From: Methyloversatilis sp.
GTDB lineage: Bacteria; Pseudomonadota; Gammaproteobacteria; Burkholderiales; Rhodocyclaceae
Assembly (NCBI GenBank): GCA_016791045.1
Contig: JAEUNO010000005.1
Coordinates: forward strand, 62,001 to 126,000
DNA: 64,000 nt
Reading direction: 5' to 3'
The position numbers and the translations under genes are program-made. Below the pieces are notes generated by a model that worked only from the letters and a program-made list of their open reading frames with translations, did no database searches and was not told where the DNA came from. Each line of letters starts with the position of its first letter. The first letter of the stretch is position 1. Of this stretch, positions 25,815 to 33,388 are shown piece by piece.

Positions 25815-27094
25815 GCAGCCAGCACCGGCTCACTGCGTTGCCAGGGCACGTCGGCACCGAGTTGCCGCGCCACGCGCACTGCGGATGACAGGCCGTCCTC
25901 GTGAAAACCGTAGCCCGTCCAGGCGCCGCAGTACCAGATACGATCGCGGCCCTGGATCTCCGGCAGCCGCTGCTGGGCATCGATCGCGGGACCATCGAAC
26001 AGCGGGTGCGCGTACTCGATGCGTGCGATCACGCTGGCTGGATCAGGTTCTATGAACGGGTTCAGCGTCACCACGACAGGCTGTCGGAACGGCAGCGGCT
26101 GAAGGCGGTTCATCAGATAGGACACGCTGACCGGCCGTTCGTCGGGCGCGCCTTCACCCGCCAGGTAATTCCACGCCGACCAGACGCGCCGGTTGCGCGG
26201 CAACAACCGTGTGTCGGTGTGCAGCACTGCATGATTGGGCTGATAGCGTATCGCACCGAGCAGTCTCCGTTCCGCTTGCGTCGCAGCGTCGCCAAGCAAG
26301 GCCAGCGACTCATCCGAGTGGCTGGCCATCACGATCTGATCGAAGCATTGAGACGCGTCGCCCGTATCGATCCATACGCCTTCTTCCGCCCGGCGCACAC
26401 GGGTCACGGCCTCGCCACGCCGCACATCCGACAGCAATGCAGCCAGCTTTTTCACATACTCGCGCGAGCCGCCGCGCACGGTAAGCCACTGCGGCCGGTC
26501 ATTCACGCGCAGCAACCCGTGGTTGTGGCAGAAGCGGGCAAACGTGGCGAGCGGGTAAGCCATCATCGTGCGCGTCGGGCAGGACCAGATCGCCGCCGCC
26601 ATCGGCAGCAGATACCAGTCCCGGAAAGCCTCGCTGTAACGATGCTTGACCAGGAACTCGCCGAGCGACATATGTTCGGCGCTGCCATTGGCCGCCCGCT
26701 CGGTCACTTCGCTGTTGAAGCGCATGATGTCCTGCAGCATCCGCCAGAATCTCGGCCGGGCCAGGTTGGCCGGTTGGGCGAACACCGTAGCCAGACTGCT
26801 GCCGCTCCACTCGATGCCGGAGTCCTGCAGGCTGACGCCGAAACTCATTTCGCTGTCCGCAATGTCCACGCCGAGATGAGCGAACAGACCGCACAGGTGC
26901 GGATAGGTCGCCCTGTTGAACACAATGAAGCCGGTGTCGACCGGGTGGCGTACGCCACCCAGTTCGACATCCAGCGTGTTCGAGTGGCCGCCAAGGCGAC
27001 CGTTCTGTTCGAACAGCGTGACCTGGTGTTCACGCGACAGCAGCCATGCGGCTGCGAGTCCGGAGATTCCGGAACCCACGACTGCAATCCTCAT
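25811..27094 (-). CDS. FAD-dependent amine oxidase-like protein (COG2907)
   Basis: The 427-residue protein starts at ATG 27094 behind AGGAGAAT. The dinucleotide motif VVGSGISGLAAAWLLSREH and the C-terminal FAD segment IWYCGAWTGYGFHEDGLSSA are clear. It is the first gene of the overlapping cluster. In the furan fatty acid pathway of alphaproteobacteria, flavoprotein desaturase-like enzymes act beside CFA-type methyltransferases; this protein may likewise oxidise a fatty acyl chain, an inference from context. Confidence 0.92.
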   Translation of the reverse strand: MRIAVVGSGISGLAAAWLLSREHQVTLFEQNGRLGGHSNTLDVELGGVRHPVDTGFIVFNRATYPHLCGLFAHLGVDIADSEMSFGVSLQDSGIEWSGSSLATVFAQPANLARPRFWRMLQDIMRFNSEVTERAANGSAEHMSLGEFLVKHRYSEAFRDWYLLPMAAAIWSCPTRTMMAYPLATFARFCHNHGLLRVNDRPQWLTVRGGSREYVKKLAALLSDVRRGEAVTRVRRAEEGVWIDTGDASQCFDQIVMASHSDESLALLGDAATQAERRLLGAIRYQPNHAVLHTDTRLLPRNRRVWSAWNYLAGEGAPDERPVSVSYLMNRLQPLPFRQPVVVTLNPFIEPDPASVIARIEYAHPLFDGPAIDAQQRLPEIQGRDRIWYCGAWTGYGFHEDGLSSAVRVARQLGADVPWQRSEPVLAA

Positions 27095-27146
27095 AATTCT
27101 CCTGGAAACCGCATTGGATGATGTGCGGCCGGACCATCCCGCCGCA

Positions 27147-27167
27147 TCAAGCGTAACTTTACCTTGA
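27147..27167. promoter_or_regulatory. Imperfect palindrome upstream of the lipid cluster
   Basis: TCAAGCGTAA and TTACCTTGA face each other (27147-27167). Within it, on the minus strand, TAAAGT lies 19 bases after TTGCCG, a spacing typical of MerR-activated promoters. It could control the seven-gene cluster starting at 27094. Pattern evidence only. Confidence 0.35.
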
Positions 27168-27199
27168 CACCACCCGAGACCGGCAAATTGACACTTGCT

Positions 27200-27748
27200 T
27201 CAGCGCGCCAGCGCAGCCTCTATCGCAGCGATCATTTCTGGCGATTCCGGCGCCACATTGCTAGGAAACGACGTGATCGTGCTGCCATCTCTCGCGATCA
27301 GGTACTTGTGGAAATTCCATCCAGGTTCGACACCCGTCAGGCGCGTGAGGTCTGCGTAAAACGGATGACGCTGCGCCCCTCTCACGGCCGTCTTCGAGAA
27401 CATCGGAAACTTGACGCCGTAGGTCATGCTGCAGAACTCCGCGATGTCCTTGTCGCTACCCGGCTCCTGATTGCCGAAATCGTTCGACGGAAAACCGAGC
27501 ACGGTGAGGCCGCGCGCACCGAAGCGCGCCTGCAGTTTTTCCAGCCCTTCGTACTGCCGGGTGAAACCACAGCGGCTCGCGGTATTGACGACCAGCAGCA
27601 CCCTGCCGCTGAACTCGCACAGTGATTTCTGCTTGCCGTCGAGCAGCCCGGGCAGCGAACGGTCAAGCAGGGTCGGGCAGGATTCGGCCATGGCAGCTCC
27701 GGTCGTCAATGTGAGGACGGCGGCGAACAGCCAGTCAGCGCGACGCAC
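27200..27748 (-). CDS. Glutathione peroxidase family protein, exported
   Basis: The 182-residue protein has a signal peptide (MRRADWLFAAVLTLTTGAAMA). The peroxidase tetrad is visible: Cys in VNTASRCGFTRQYEGLE, Gln in FPSNDFGNQEPG, Trp and neighbours in GWNFHKYLI. It reduces hydroperoxides with a thiol donor (thioredoxin or glutathione), here probably in the periplasm. Its start overlaps the end of the upstream small gene, and the amine oxidase cluster begins 105 bases downstream, so one transcript could cover all of them. Confidence 0.93.
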   Translation of the reverse strand: MRRADWLFAAVLTLTTGAAMAESCPTLLDRSLPGLLDGKQKSLCEFSGRVLLVVNTASRCGFTRQYEGLEKLQARFGARGLTVLGFPSNDFGNQEPGSDKDIAEFCSMTYGVKFPMFSKTAVRGAQRHPFYADLTRLTGVEPGWNFHKYLIARDGSTITSFPSNVAPESPEMIAAIEAALAR

Positions 27749-28007
27749 GGCTGGGCTCGCAACAGCGCACCGTCGTTTCGGAAAACGCCGGTGGCAGGAA
27801 ATGGATGCCCGTCACCGCGCGATGCAGGTGAATGAGCGTTTCATTGGGCGTCAGCTTGTGCGCGGCAACTGCCTGGACGGCCAGCGCAACCTGCGCAGGC
27901 TTTGCCGCGGCCGACGGCTCGTCCGCACCCGGCATGCGTGCCAGACACGCACTGCTGAAGGCACCCATTCCGGCGAAAAACAAACCCGCGACAGCAGCGT
28001 GCTTCAT
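27735..28007 (-). CDS. Small exported protein (90 residues), function unknown
   Basis: ATG 28007 follows a GGGGGGTC ribosome site. The N-terminus MKHAAVAGLFFAGMGAFSSAC is a signal peptide with a possible weak lipobox (SSAC). The mature part is Ala-rich and ends RCCEPSRASR; I do not recognise a family. It is the first gene after the palindrome-flanked promoter and overlaps the glutathione peroxidase start by 14 bases, so it is the leading cistron of the unit divergent from the MerR regulator. Confidence 0.7.
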   Translation of the reverse strand: MKHAAVAGLFFAGMGAFSSACLARMPGADEPSAAAKPAQVALAVQAVAAHKLTPNETLIHLHRAVTGIHFLPPAFSETTVRCCEPSRASR

Positions 28008-28021
28008 GACTGACCCCCCAA

Positions 28022-28038
28022 TTTTGTCCTGGACAAAA
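28022..28038. promoter_or_regulatory. Operator-like palindrome 1
   Basis: TTTTGTCCTGGACAAAA is a perfect 17-bp palindrome with a central T. It lies between the predicted transcription start and the start codon of the small exported gene. A second copy of its core (TTGTCC-N-GGACAA) occurs at 28087-28099. Likely binding site for the divergent MerR regulator. Confidence 0.6.
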
Positions 28039-28053
28039 CCATCTATGGCTCTT

Positions 28054-28082
28054 AATCTAGGGCGCATTGAACGCCGTGTCAA
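28054..28082 (-). promoter_or_regulatory. Promoter of the small exported protein / glutathione peroxidase unit
   Basis: On the minus strand a consensus TTGACA (28082-28077) and TAGATT (28059-28054) are 17 bases apart. The start is expected near 28047. Operator-like palindromes lie just upstream of the -35 element and just downstream of the start. Confidence 0.65.
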
Positions 28083-28086
28083 TGGT

Positions 28087-28099
28087 TTGTCCAGGACAA
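28087..28099. promoter_or_regulatory. Operator-like palindrome 2
   Basis: TTGTCCAGGACAA is a perfect 13-bp palindrome directly before the regulator ATG at 28101. It shares the TTGTCC/GGACAA core with palindrome 1, 61 bases away, and would allow autoregulation. Confidence 0.6.
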
Positions 28100-28100
28100 T

Positions 28101-29051
28101 ATGAAACATGATGCCAACGGCTTCGGTCGAATGACGATCAGCGCCGTCGAACGCGAAACAGGCCTTCCCAAAGACACGTTGCGCGTGTGGGAAAGGCGTT
28201 ACGGATTTCCTCAGCCGGTCCGCGACGAAGCGGGCGAGCGTCTGTATACGCTGGAAGACGTCAATCGGTTGCGCCTGATCCGCAGATTGATCGACCAGGG
28301 CTGGCGACCGGGCAAGCTGCTGGCCGCCAGCGAGGCGGAGCTGCAGCGGATCGTCGAGGCAGAACGTGGCGCAGGCGCGCCAGTGAGGCCGGATGGTGGC
28401 GTGCCGACCGATGAGGTACTCGCGGCGATACGGCGCCACGATGTACCCGCACTGCGCGACCTGTTCCAGCGCAGCCTGCTCGAACGGGGACTGCAGGCCC
28501 TGGTGTCGGATCTGGTGGCGCCGCTCAACGTGGTCATCGGCGAAGCCTGGATACGCGGCGAACTGGGCGTTCCGGAAGAACACTTCTATACCGAGCAGGT
28601 GCAGAGCTTTCTGCGCGGCACCCTCGCCAGTTACACCCGGCCGGCCGCGCCGCCGCGCGTCCTGCTCACCACACTGCCGGAAGAGGAACATGGCCTCGGT
28701 TTACTGATGGTGGAGGTGATGCTGGCGTCAGAAGGCGCGCAATGCTGTTCGCTCGGGCCCCGCATGCCGCTGACCGACATCCGCACATCGGCATTGACCT
28801 CGGCAGCCGACATCGTGGCGCTCTCCTTCAGCGCCGCTTATCCGCTGCGCCAGGCACTCGCCGGCGTTCGTACCCTGCGCGATTCCCTGCCGGACACGGT
28901 GGACATCTGGGTTGGTGGCGCGGGCGCGCACGAGCGACTGGCGGGCATCCCGGGCGTATCCGTCATCGGTGCCATCCGCACCGTCCCCGACGCATTGGCC
29001 GAGTGGCGTGCGGCCCGGCTGCCGGCTGCATCCGTCGCCGCCCTCAACTGA
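28101..29051 (+). CDS. MerR-family regulator with cobalamin-binding domain (CarH/LitR-like)
   Basis: The 316-residue protein has an N-terminal MerR helix-turn-helix (ISAVERETGLPKDTLRVWER, then RYGFP), a helical-bundle domain with W150-x9-E160-H161 (WIRGELGVPEEH), and a Rossmann B12-binding domain with E195-x-H197-x-x-G200 (EEHGLG). These are the adenosylcobalamin motifs of CarH/LitR light-dependent repressors. The residue after Trp is Ile, where CarH of Thermus (from memory) has the His that binds cobalt after illumination, so the photochemistry may differ. Divergent from the small protein/glutathione peroxidase/lipid cluster, with two palindromes in the shared gap. The start could also be ATG 28131. 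Confidence 0.92.
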   Translation: MKHDANGFGRMTISAVERETGLPKDTLRVWERRYGFPQPVRDEAGERLYTLEDVNRLRLIRRLIDQGWRPGKLLAASEAELQRIVEAERGAGAPVRPDGGVPTDEVLAAIRRHDVPALRDLFQRSLLERGLQALVSDLVAPLNVVIGEAWIRGELGVPEEHFYTEQVQSFLRGTLASYTRPAAPPRVLLTTLPEEEHGLGLLMVEVMLASEGAQCCSLGPRMPLTDIRTSALTSAADIVALSFSAAYPLRQALAGVRTLRDSLPDTVDIWVGGAGAHERLAGIPGVSVIGAIRTVPDALAEWRAARLPAASVAALN

Positions 29052-29267
29052 CGCACCGACTCAGCCGGCGGATGCCAACCGGCCGGGATTTTCTCCTGAA
29101 ATATGCCCCGGGCACACCGCTCACGTTCGATAGCACCCTTTTCATCCGCCTATTTCATTTACCGGCTGCGGGCTGAACGTGGTTTGATCTGATCGGTCGT
29201 ATCAGTGCAGCATTCATCATGCTGACTTGTACTTGCGTAAAATGGCGTTTTCCCGAGGAGCCCGCCC

Positions 29268-30098
29268 ATGCTCTACCCCGAACTGTTCAGGTCACTCGAA
29301 TCCGCCCGCTGGGACATGGACAAAGACGTGCCTTGGGACGGTTTCGATGCGTCGCTGCTGTCGGACGAACAGGCGCTGACCATCAAGATGAATGCCATCA
29401 CCGAGTGGTCGGCGCTGCCGGCAACCGAAATGTTCCTGCGCGACAACCGCGACGACTCCGACTTCTGCGCCTTCATGTCGGTGTGGTTCTACGAGGAACA
29501 GAAGCATTCGCTGGTGCTGCTCGAATACCTGCGCCGCTTCCGGCCCGACCTGTCACCGACCGAACAGGAACTGCACGAAGTGCGCTTCGAGTTCGATCCC
29601 GCACCGGCACTGGAAACGCTGATGCTGCACTTCTGCGGTGAAGTGCGGCTGACCCAGTGGTACCGCCGTGCGTCGGAATGGCACACCGAGCCGGTCATCA
29701 AGCATATTTATGGCCTGCTGTCGCGCGACGAGGCGCGGCACGGCGGGGCCTATCTGAAGTACATGAAGCGTGCGATCGAGCGCACCGGCGACACCGCGCG
29801 GGCAGCGTTTTCCAAAATCGGCATGCTGATGGCGGCCAGCGGACGCGCCGGCAAGCCGCTGCATCCGACCAATCTGCACGTCAGCAAGACGCTGTATCCG
29901 CGCGACACCATCCAGTCCCGCCTGCCCGACCCTGACTGGCTGGAACACTGGCTGGACCAGCAGATCCGTTTCGACAAGGACTGCGAGGCGCGCGTCATCG
30001 GCGGCATCCTGCGCAATCTCAGTTCGCTGTTCGGCGAAAGTTTCAAGACCATCAGCGACCTGAACCGCTTCCGCAAGCAGTTCGCCACAGCAGCCTGA
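29268..30098 (+). CDS. Ferritin-like diiron protein
   Basis: The 276-residue helical protein has EEQKH (after FMSVWFY) and DEARH (after GLLSR), the two ExxH-type iron ligand motifs of ferritin-like and acyl-ACP desaturase-like diiron proteins. It is cytoplasmic by prediction. Its stop overlaps the rfaE2 start (TGATG). The frame begins at ATG 29268 behind CGAGGAG. Substrate is unknown; oxidation of a lipid or aromatic compound is possible for this fold. The 216-bp gap before it holds a TAAAAT-like -10 sequence near 29236 but no convincing -35. Confidence 0.8.
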   Translation: MLYPELFRSLESARWDMDKDVPWDGFDASLLSDEQALTIKMNAITEWSALPATEMFLRDNRDDSDFCAFMSVWFYEEQKHSLVLLEYLRRFRPDLSPTEQELHEVRFEFDPAPALETLMLHFCGEVRLTQWYRRASEWHTEPVIKHIYGLLSRDEARHGGAYLKYMKRAIERTGDTARAAFSKIGMLMAASGRAGKPLHPTNLHVSKTLYPRDTIQSRLPDPDWLEHWLDQQIRFDKDCEARVIGGILRNLSSLFGESFKTISDLNRFRKQFATAA

Positions 30099-30586
30099 TG
30101 CAGGGCGGGATCCCGGCTTTCGAGGCCAAACTGTGCGCGCCGGCCGACCTGCCGGCGCGTGCTGCCGATCTTCCCGGGCCGCGTGTATTCACCAACGGCT
30201 GCTTCGACATCCTGCATCGCGGTCACGTAACCTGCCTGGCACAGGCGCGCGCCCTTGGCGGCGCGCTGATCGTGGCGTTGAACTCCGATGCCTCGGTACG
30301 CCGGCTCGGCAAGGGCGATGATCGCCCGGTCAATCCGCTGGAAGACCGCGCCGCCGTGATCGCGGCACTGGGATCGGTCAGTCTGGTCACCTGGTTCGAC
30401 ACCGATACCCCGCTCGACCTCATTCTTGCCTGTCGTCCCGAAGTGCTGGTCAAGGGCGGCGACTGGCCGATTGACCGCATCGTCGGTGCGCGCGAAGTGC
30501 TGGCGTGGGGCGGCCGGGTTGAATCCATCGCCTTCGAGCACGAGCGCTCGACCACCGCGCTGCTGCACAAGATCCGCCGCCTCTGA
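30098..30586 (+). CDS. rfaE2: D-glycero-beta-D-manno-heptose 1-phosphate adenylyltransferase
   Basis: The 162-residue protein has [20 protein letters not shown] (HxGH nucleotidyltransferase motif), [13 protein letters not shown] and the [12 protein letters not shown]-terminus. It activates heptose 1-phosphate to ADP-heptose for lipopolysaccharide core synthesis. In this lineage the adenylyltransferase is a separate gene from the kinase (RfaE1), which is not in the window. Translationally coupled to the ferritin-like gene. Confidence 0.95.
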   Translation: MQGGIPAFEAKLCAPADLPARAADLPGPRVFTNGCFDILHRGHVTCLAQARALGGALIVALNSDASVRRLGKGDDRPVNPLEDRAAVIAALGSVSLVTWFDTDTPLDLILACRPEVLVKGGDWPIDRIVGAREVLAWGGRVESIAFEHERSTTALLHKIRRL

Positions 30587-30729
30587 TCACGTCGGCCGGC
30601 ACACGGCATCGCACCATAACCGTGCATACCGGGGCGCGCCCCTTATCATCCGGTTTGATCGCCTCCCGTCTGCCCGCCCCGCCCGTTCCGATGAAACAAC
30701 TGCTTGAACCCCGCCCTGTCCGTCTGCCG

Positions 30730-31440
30730 ATGAAGCGCCTGCTGCTCACCTGCTGCGCCGTGCTGTCCTTTTCGGCACTTGCCGCGCCGGTCGTCGAAGA
30801 CACGATGGCGCAGCGCGTACTCGCCTGTACCGGCTGTCACGGCGCCGAAGGTCGCGCCGGCCCGGACGGCTACTACCCGCGCATCGCCGGCAAGCCGGCC
30901 GGCTACCTGCACAACCAGCTGCTGAATTTCCGCGACGGTCGCCGTCAGTACCCCCTGATGTCCGAACTGCTGCAGACGCTGGGCGACGACTACCTGCGCG
31001 ACATGGCCGACCACTTCGCCGCACTCGACCTGCCCTACCCGGCCGTGCGCGCCACCGGCCCCAGCGCCGCACTGGGGCGCGGCGAAAAACTGGTGCGCGA
31101 AGGCGACGCCGCGCGTGACCTGCCAGCCTGCGCCAGCTGCCATGGCGACACACTGATGGGTGTCGCGCCCGCGATTCCGGGGCTGATCGGCCTGCCGCGC
31201 GACTATCTGGCCGCCCAGCTGAGCGCCTGGAAAAGCGGCATCCGACAGGCGCATGCACCGGACTGCATGGCACAGATCGTCAAGCAACTGAGCGCGGACG
31301 ACATCGGCGCGGTATCGCAATGGCTGGCTGCGCAAACCGTGCCGGCCGGCGCCAAACCCGCTGCCATGCCGACGCGCGCGCTGCCGTTGCGCTGCGGTGG
31401 CGTGCCCGCCTCGCAGACGGCCGGGGACGTCGCACGATGA
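30730..31440 (+). CDS. Diheme cytochrome c
   Basis: From ATG 30730 the protein has 236 residues with a signal peptide (MKRLLLTCCAVLSFSALAA). Two heme c sites are present: CTGCH (33-37) and CASCH in the second half, so it resembles a c4-type tandem monoheme fold. It is periplasmic or membrane-attached. An in-frame ATG at 30691 would add 13 residues without a better ribosome site. Its stop overlaps the start of a triheme cytochrome gene (ATGA), so the two probably form one electron-transfer module. Confidence 0.88.
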   Translation: MKRLLLTCCAVLSFSALAAPVVEDTMAQRVLACTGCHGAEGRAGPDGYYPRIAGKPAGYLHNQLLNFRDGRRQYPLMSELLQTLGDDYLRDMADHFAALDLPYPAVRATGPSAALGRGEKLVREGDAARDLPACASCHGDTLMGVAPAIPGLIGLPRDYLAAQLSAWKSGIRQAHAPDCMAQIVKQLSADDIGAVSQWLAAQTVPAGAKPAAMPTRALPLRCGGVPASQTAGDVAR

Positions 31441-32720
31441 AGCGCGCCGCCCTGATCCTTCCGCTGCTCGCGCTGCTGGCGGCGCTGGTCTGGTGGTCGA
31501 CCGGTCCCGACACCGGCGCCGACACACTGCCGGTCGCCGACGCCTCCCGCTCCGCCGCTTCGCCGGCCGAACGCGTCGCACGCGGCGCGTATCTGGCGCG
31601 TGCAGGCAACTGCATGGCCTGCCACAGCGCGCGCGGCGGCACGCCATGGGCCGGCGGGCGCGCCATCGACACCGCGTTCGGCACCTTCTACACCAGCAAT
31701 CTCACCCCCGACCCCGACACCGGCCTGGGCCGCTGGACGGCCGACGATTTCTGGCGGGCGCTGCACGAAGGTCGCTCGCGCGACGGTCGGCTGCTCTATC
31801 CGGCCTTTCCCTACACGAGCTACACCCATGTCACACGCGAAGATTCCGATGCGCTGTGGGCCTATCTGCAGACGCTGCCCGCGACCCGGCAAGCCAGCCG
31901 GCCGCATGTGCTGCGTTTCCCGTACGACTCGCAGGCCGCGCTGGCCGCCTGGCGCACGCTGTATTTCAAGCCGGCCGTATTTCAGGCCGACGCGTCGCAG
32001 TCGGCGGCCTGGAACCGCGGTGCCTATCTGGTGCAGGGGCTCGGCCACTGCAGCGCGTGCCACGCGCCGCGCAACGCGCTGGGCGCCAGCGAAGACGCGG
32101 ACAAGCTGGCCGGCGGGTTGATGGCCGGCCAGAACTGGTATGCGCCGTCGCTGGGCTCACCGCACGAGGCAGGCGTGCAGGACTGGAAACGCGAAGCGGT
32201 CATCGCGCTGCTGCGCGACGGCATTTCGCACAGTGCGTCGGTCGCCGGTCCCATGGCCGAGGTGGTATTCGGCAGCACGCAATATCTGTCCGCCAGCGAT
32301 CTGGACGCGATGGCGACCTATCTGCAGGCGTTGCCTGCGACACCTCCGGTGGCAGTCACCGGCAGGGTCGTCGCGCTCGACGATGCGCAGCGCGCCCGCG
32401 CCGCGCAGTTGTACGCCGACCACTGCGCCGGCTGCCATGGTGAAAACGGCGAAGGATCCGGCAACATCTACCCGGCGCTCGACGGCAACCGTGCGGTGAC
32501 GCTGGACCCGCCGGCCAATCCGCTGCGCATCGTGCTTGGCGGCGGCTTTGCCCCGGCCACGAAAGGCAACCCGCGCCCCTTCGGCATGCCGCCGTTCGCC
32601 GCCAGTCTCAGCGACGAGGACATCGCGCTGGTCGTGTCGCATATCCGCGGCAGCTGGCGCAACACGGCAAGCCCGGTCAGCGTGATCGACGTTCAGCGCT
32701 ACCGCGGCAACCTGCGCTGA
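31437..32720 (+). CDS. Triheme cytochrome c (dehydrogenase cytochrome-subunit type)
   Basis: The 427-residue protein starts MKRAALILPLLALLAALVWW, an uncleaved or cleaved signal anchor, and has three heme motifs: CMACH, CSACH and CAGCH, with GGRAIDTAFGTFYTSNLTPD after the first. This is the layout of cytochrome subunits of membrane alcohol, gluconate or aldehyde dehydrogenases, which pass electrons to ubiquinone. No dehydrogenase subunit lies nearby, so the electron donor is unknown. Transcription continues from the diheme gene. Confidence 0.9.
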   Translation: MKRAALILPLLALLAALVWWSTGPDTGADTLPVADASRSAASPAERVARGAYLARAGNCMACHSARGGTPWAGGRAIDTAFGTFYTSNLTPDPDTGLGRWTADDFWRALHEGRSRDGRLLYPAFPYTSYTHVTREDSDALWAYLQTLPATRQASRPHVLRFPYDSQAALAAWRTLYFKPAVFQADASQSAAWNRGAYLVQGLGHCSACHAPRNALGASEDADKLAGGLMAGQNWYAPSLGSPHEAGVQDWKREAVIALLRDGISHSASVAGPMAEVVFGSTQYLSASDLDAMATYLQALPATPPVAVTGRVVALDDAQRARAAQLYADHCAGCHGENGEGSGNIYPALDGNRAVTLDPPANPLRIVLGGGFAPATKGNPRPFGMPPFAASLSDEDIALVVSHIRGSWRNTASPVSVIDVQRYRGNLR

Positions 32721-32758
32721 TCCAGCTGCCCGGGCGACATGCATATCCGCAGCAGCCA

Positions 32759-33317
32759 TCGCGAGCAGGGCTCGCTCCTACAAAAACCGCGCCGCACCTG
32801 TAGGAGCGACCCCCGGTCGCGATCGGCGCGTTGATCAAGCGCCGGCGCGTGTTCAGAGTACGCAATCGCGAGCAGGGCTCGCTCCTACAAAAACCGCGCC
32901 GCCCCTGTAGGAGCGACCCCCGGTCGCGATCGGTGCGTCGATCAAGCGCCGGCGCGTGTTCAGAGGGCGGGATCGCGAGCGGGGCTCGCTCCTACAAAAA
33001 CCGCGCTGCCCCTGTAGGAGCGACCCCCGGTCGCGATCGGTGCGTCGATCATGCGCCGGTGCGTATTCGGAGGGTGGAATCGCGAGCAGGGCTCGCTCCT
33101 ACAAGAACCGCGCTGCCCCTGTAGGAGCGACCCCCGGTCGCGATTGGCGCGTTGATCGCGCGCCGGCGCGTGTTCAGAGGGTGGAATCGCGAGCGGGGCT
33201 CGCTCCTACAAGAACCACGCTGCCCCTGTAGGAGCGACCCCCGGTCGCGATTGGCGCGTTGATCGTGTGTCGCTGCCTGTTCGAAGGGCGGAATCGCGAG
33301 CGGGGCTCGCGCCTGCG
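32759..33317. repeat. Tandem array: five 107-bp units plus a partial sixth
   Basis: Units start at 32759, 32866, 32973, 33080 and 33187, with a partial unit at 33294. The period is exactly 107 bp with only point differences and no indels. Each unit has TCGCGAGCAGGGCTCGCTCC with TACA, a spacer, then TGTAGGAGCGACC ending GGTCGCGA, so each is an inverted pair of REP-like sequences, followed by a tail such as GCGCGTTGATCAAGCGCC. It fills most of the 668-bp gap between the triheme cytochrome and icd; small open frames through it arise from the repeat itself. Confidence 0.95.
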
Positions 33318-33388
33318 GCACGACCTTGGCGACACACGAACCGGGCGGCCCTGAAGGATGAAATGCCGTCGGTCGGTTCAGTGACCGA

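Noticed and set aside
32831-33231. Open frames with repeated residues and a CRISPR-like look in the 33-kb repeats
   Set aside because: The frames arise from a 107-bp tandem repeat; units are near identical throughout with no variable spacers and no cas genes, so it is neither coding nor CRISPR.
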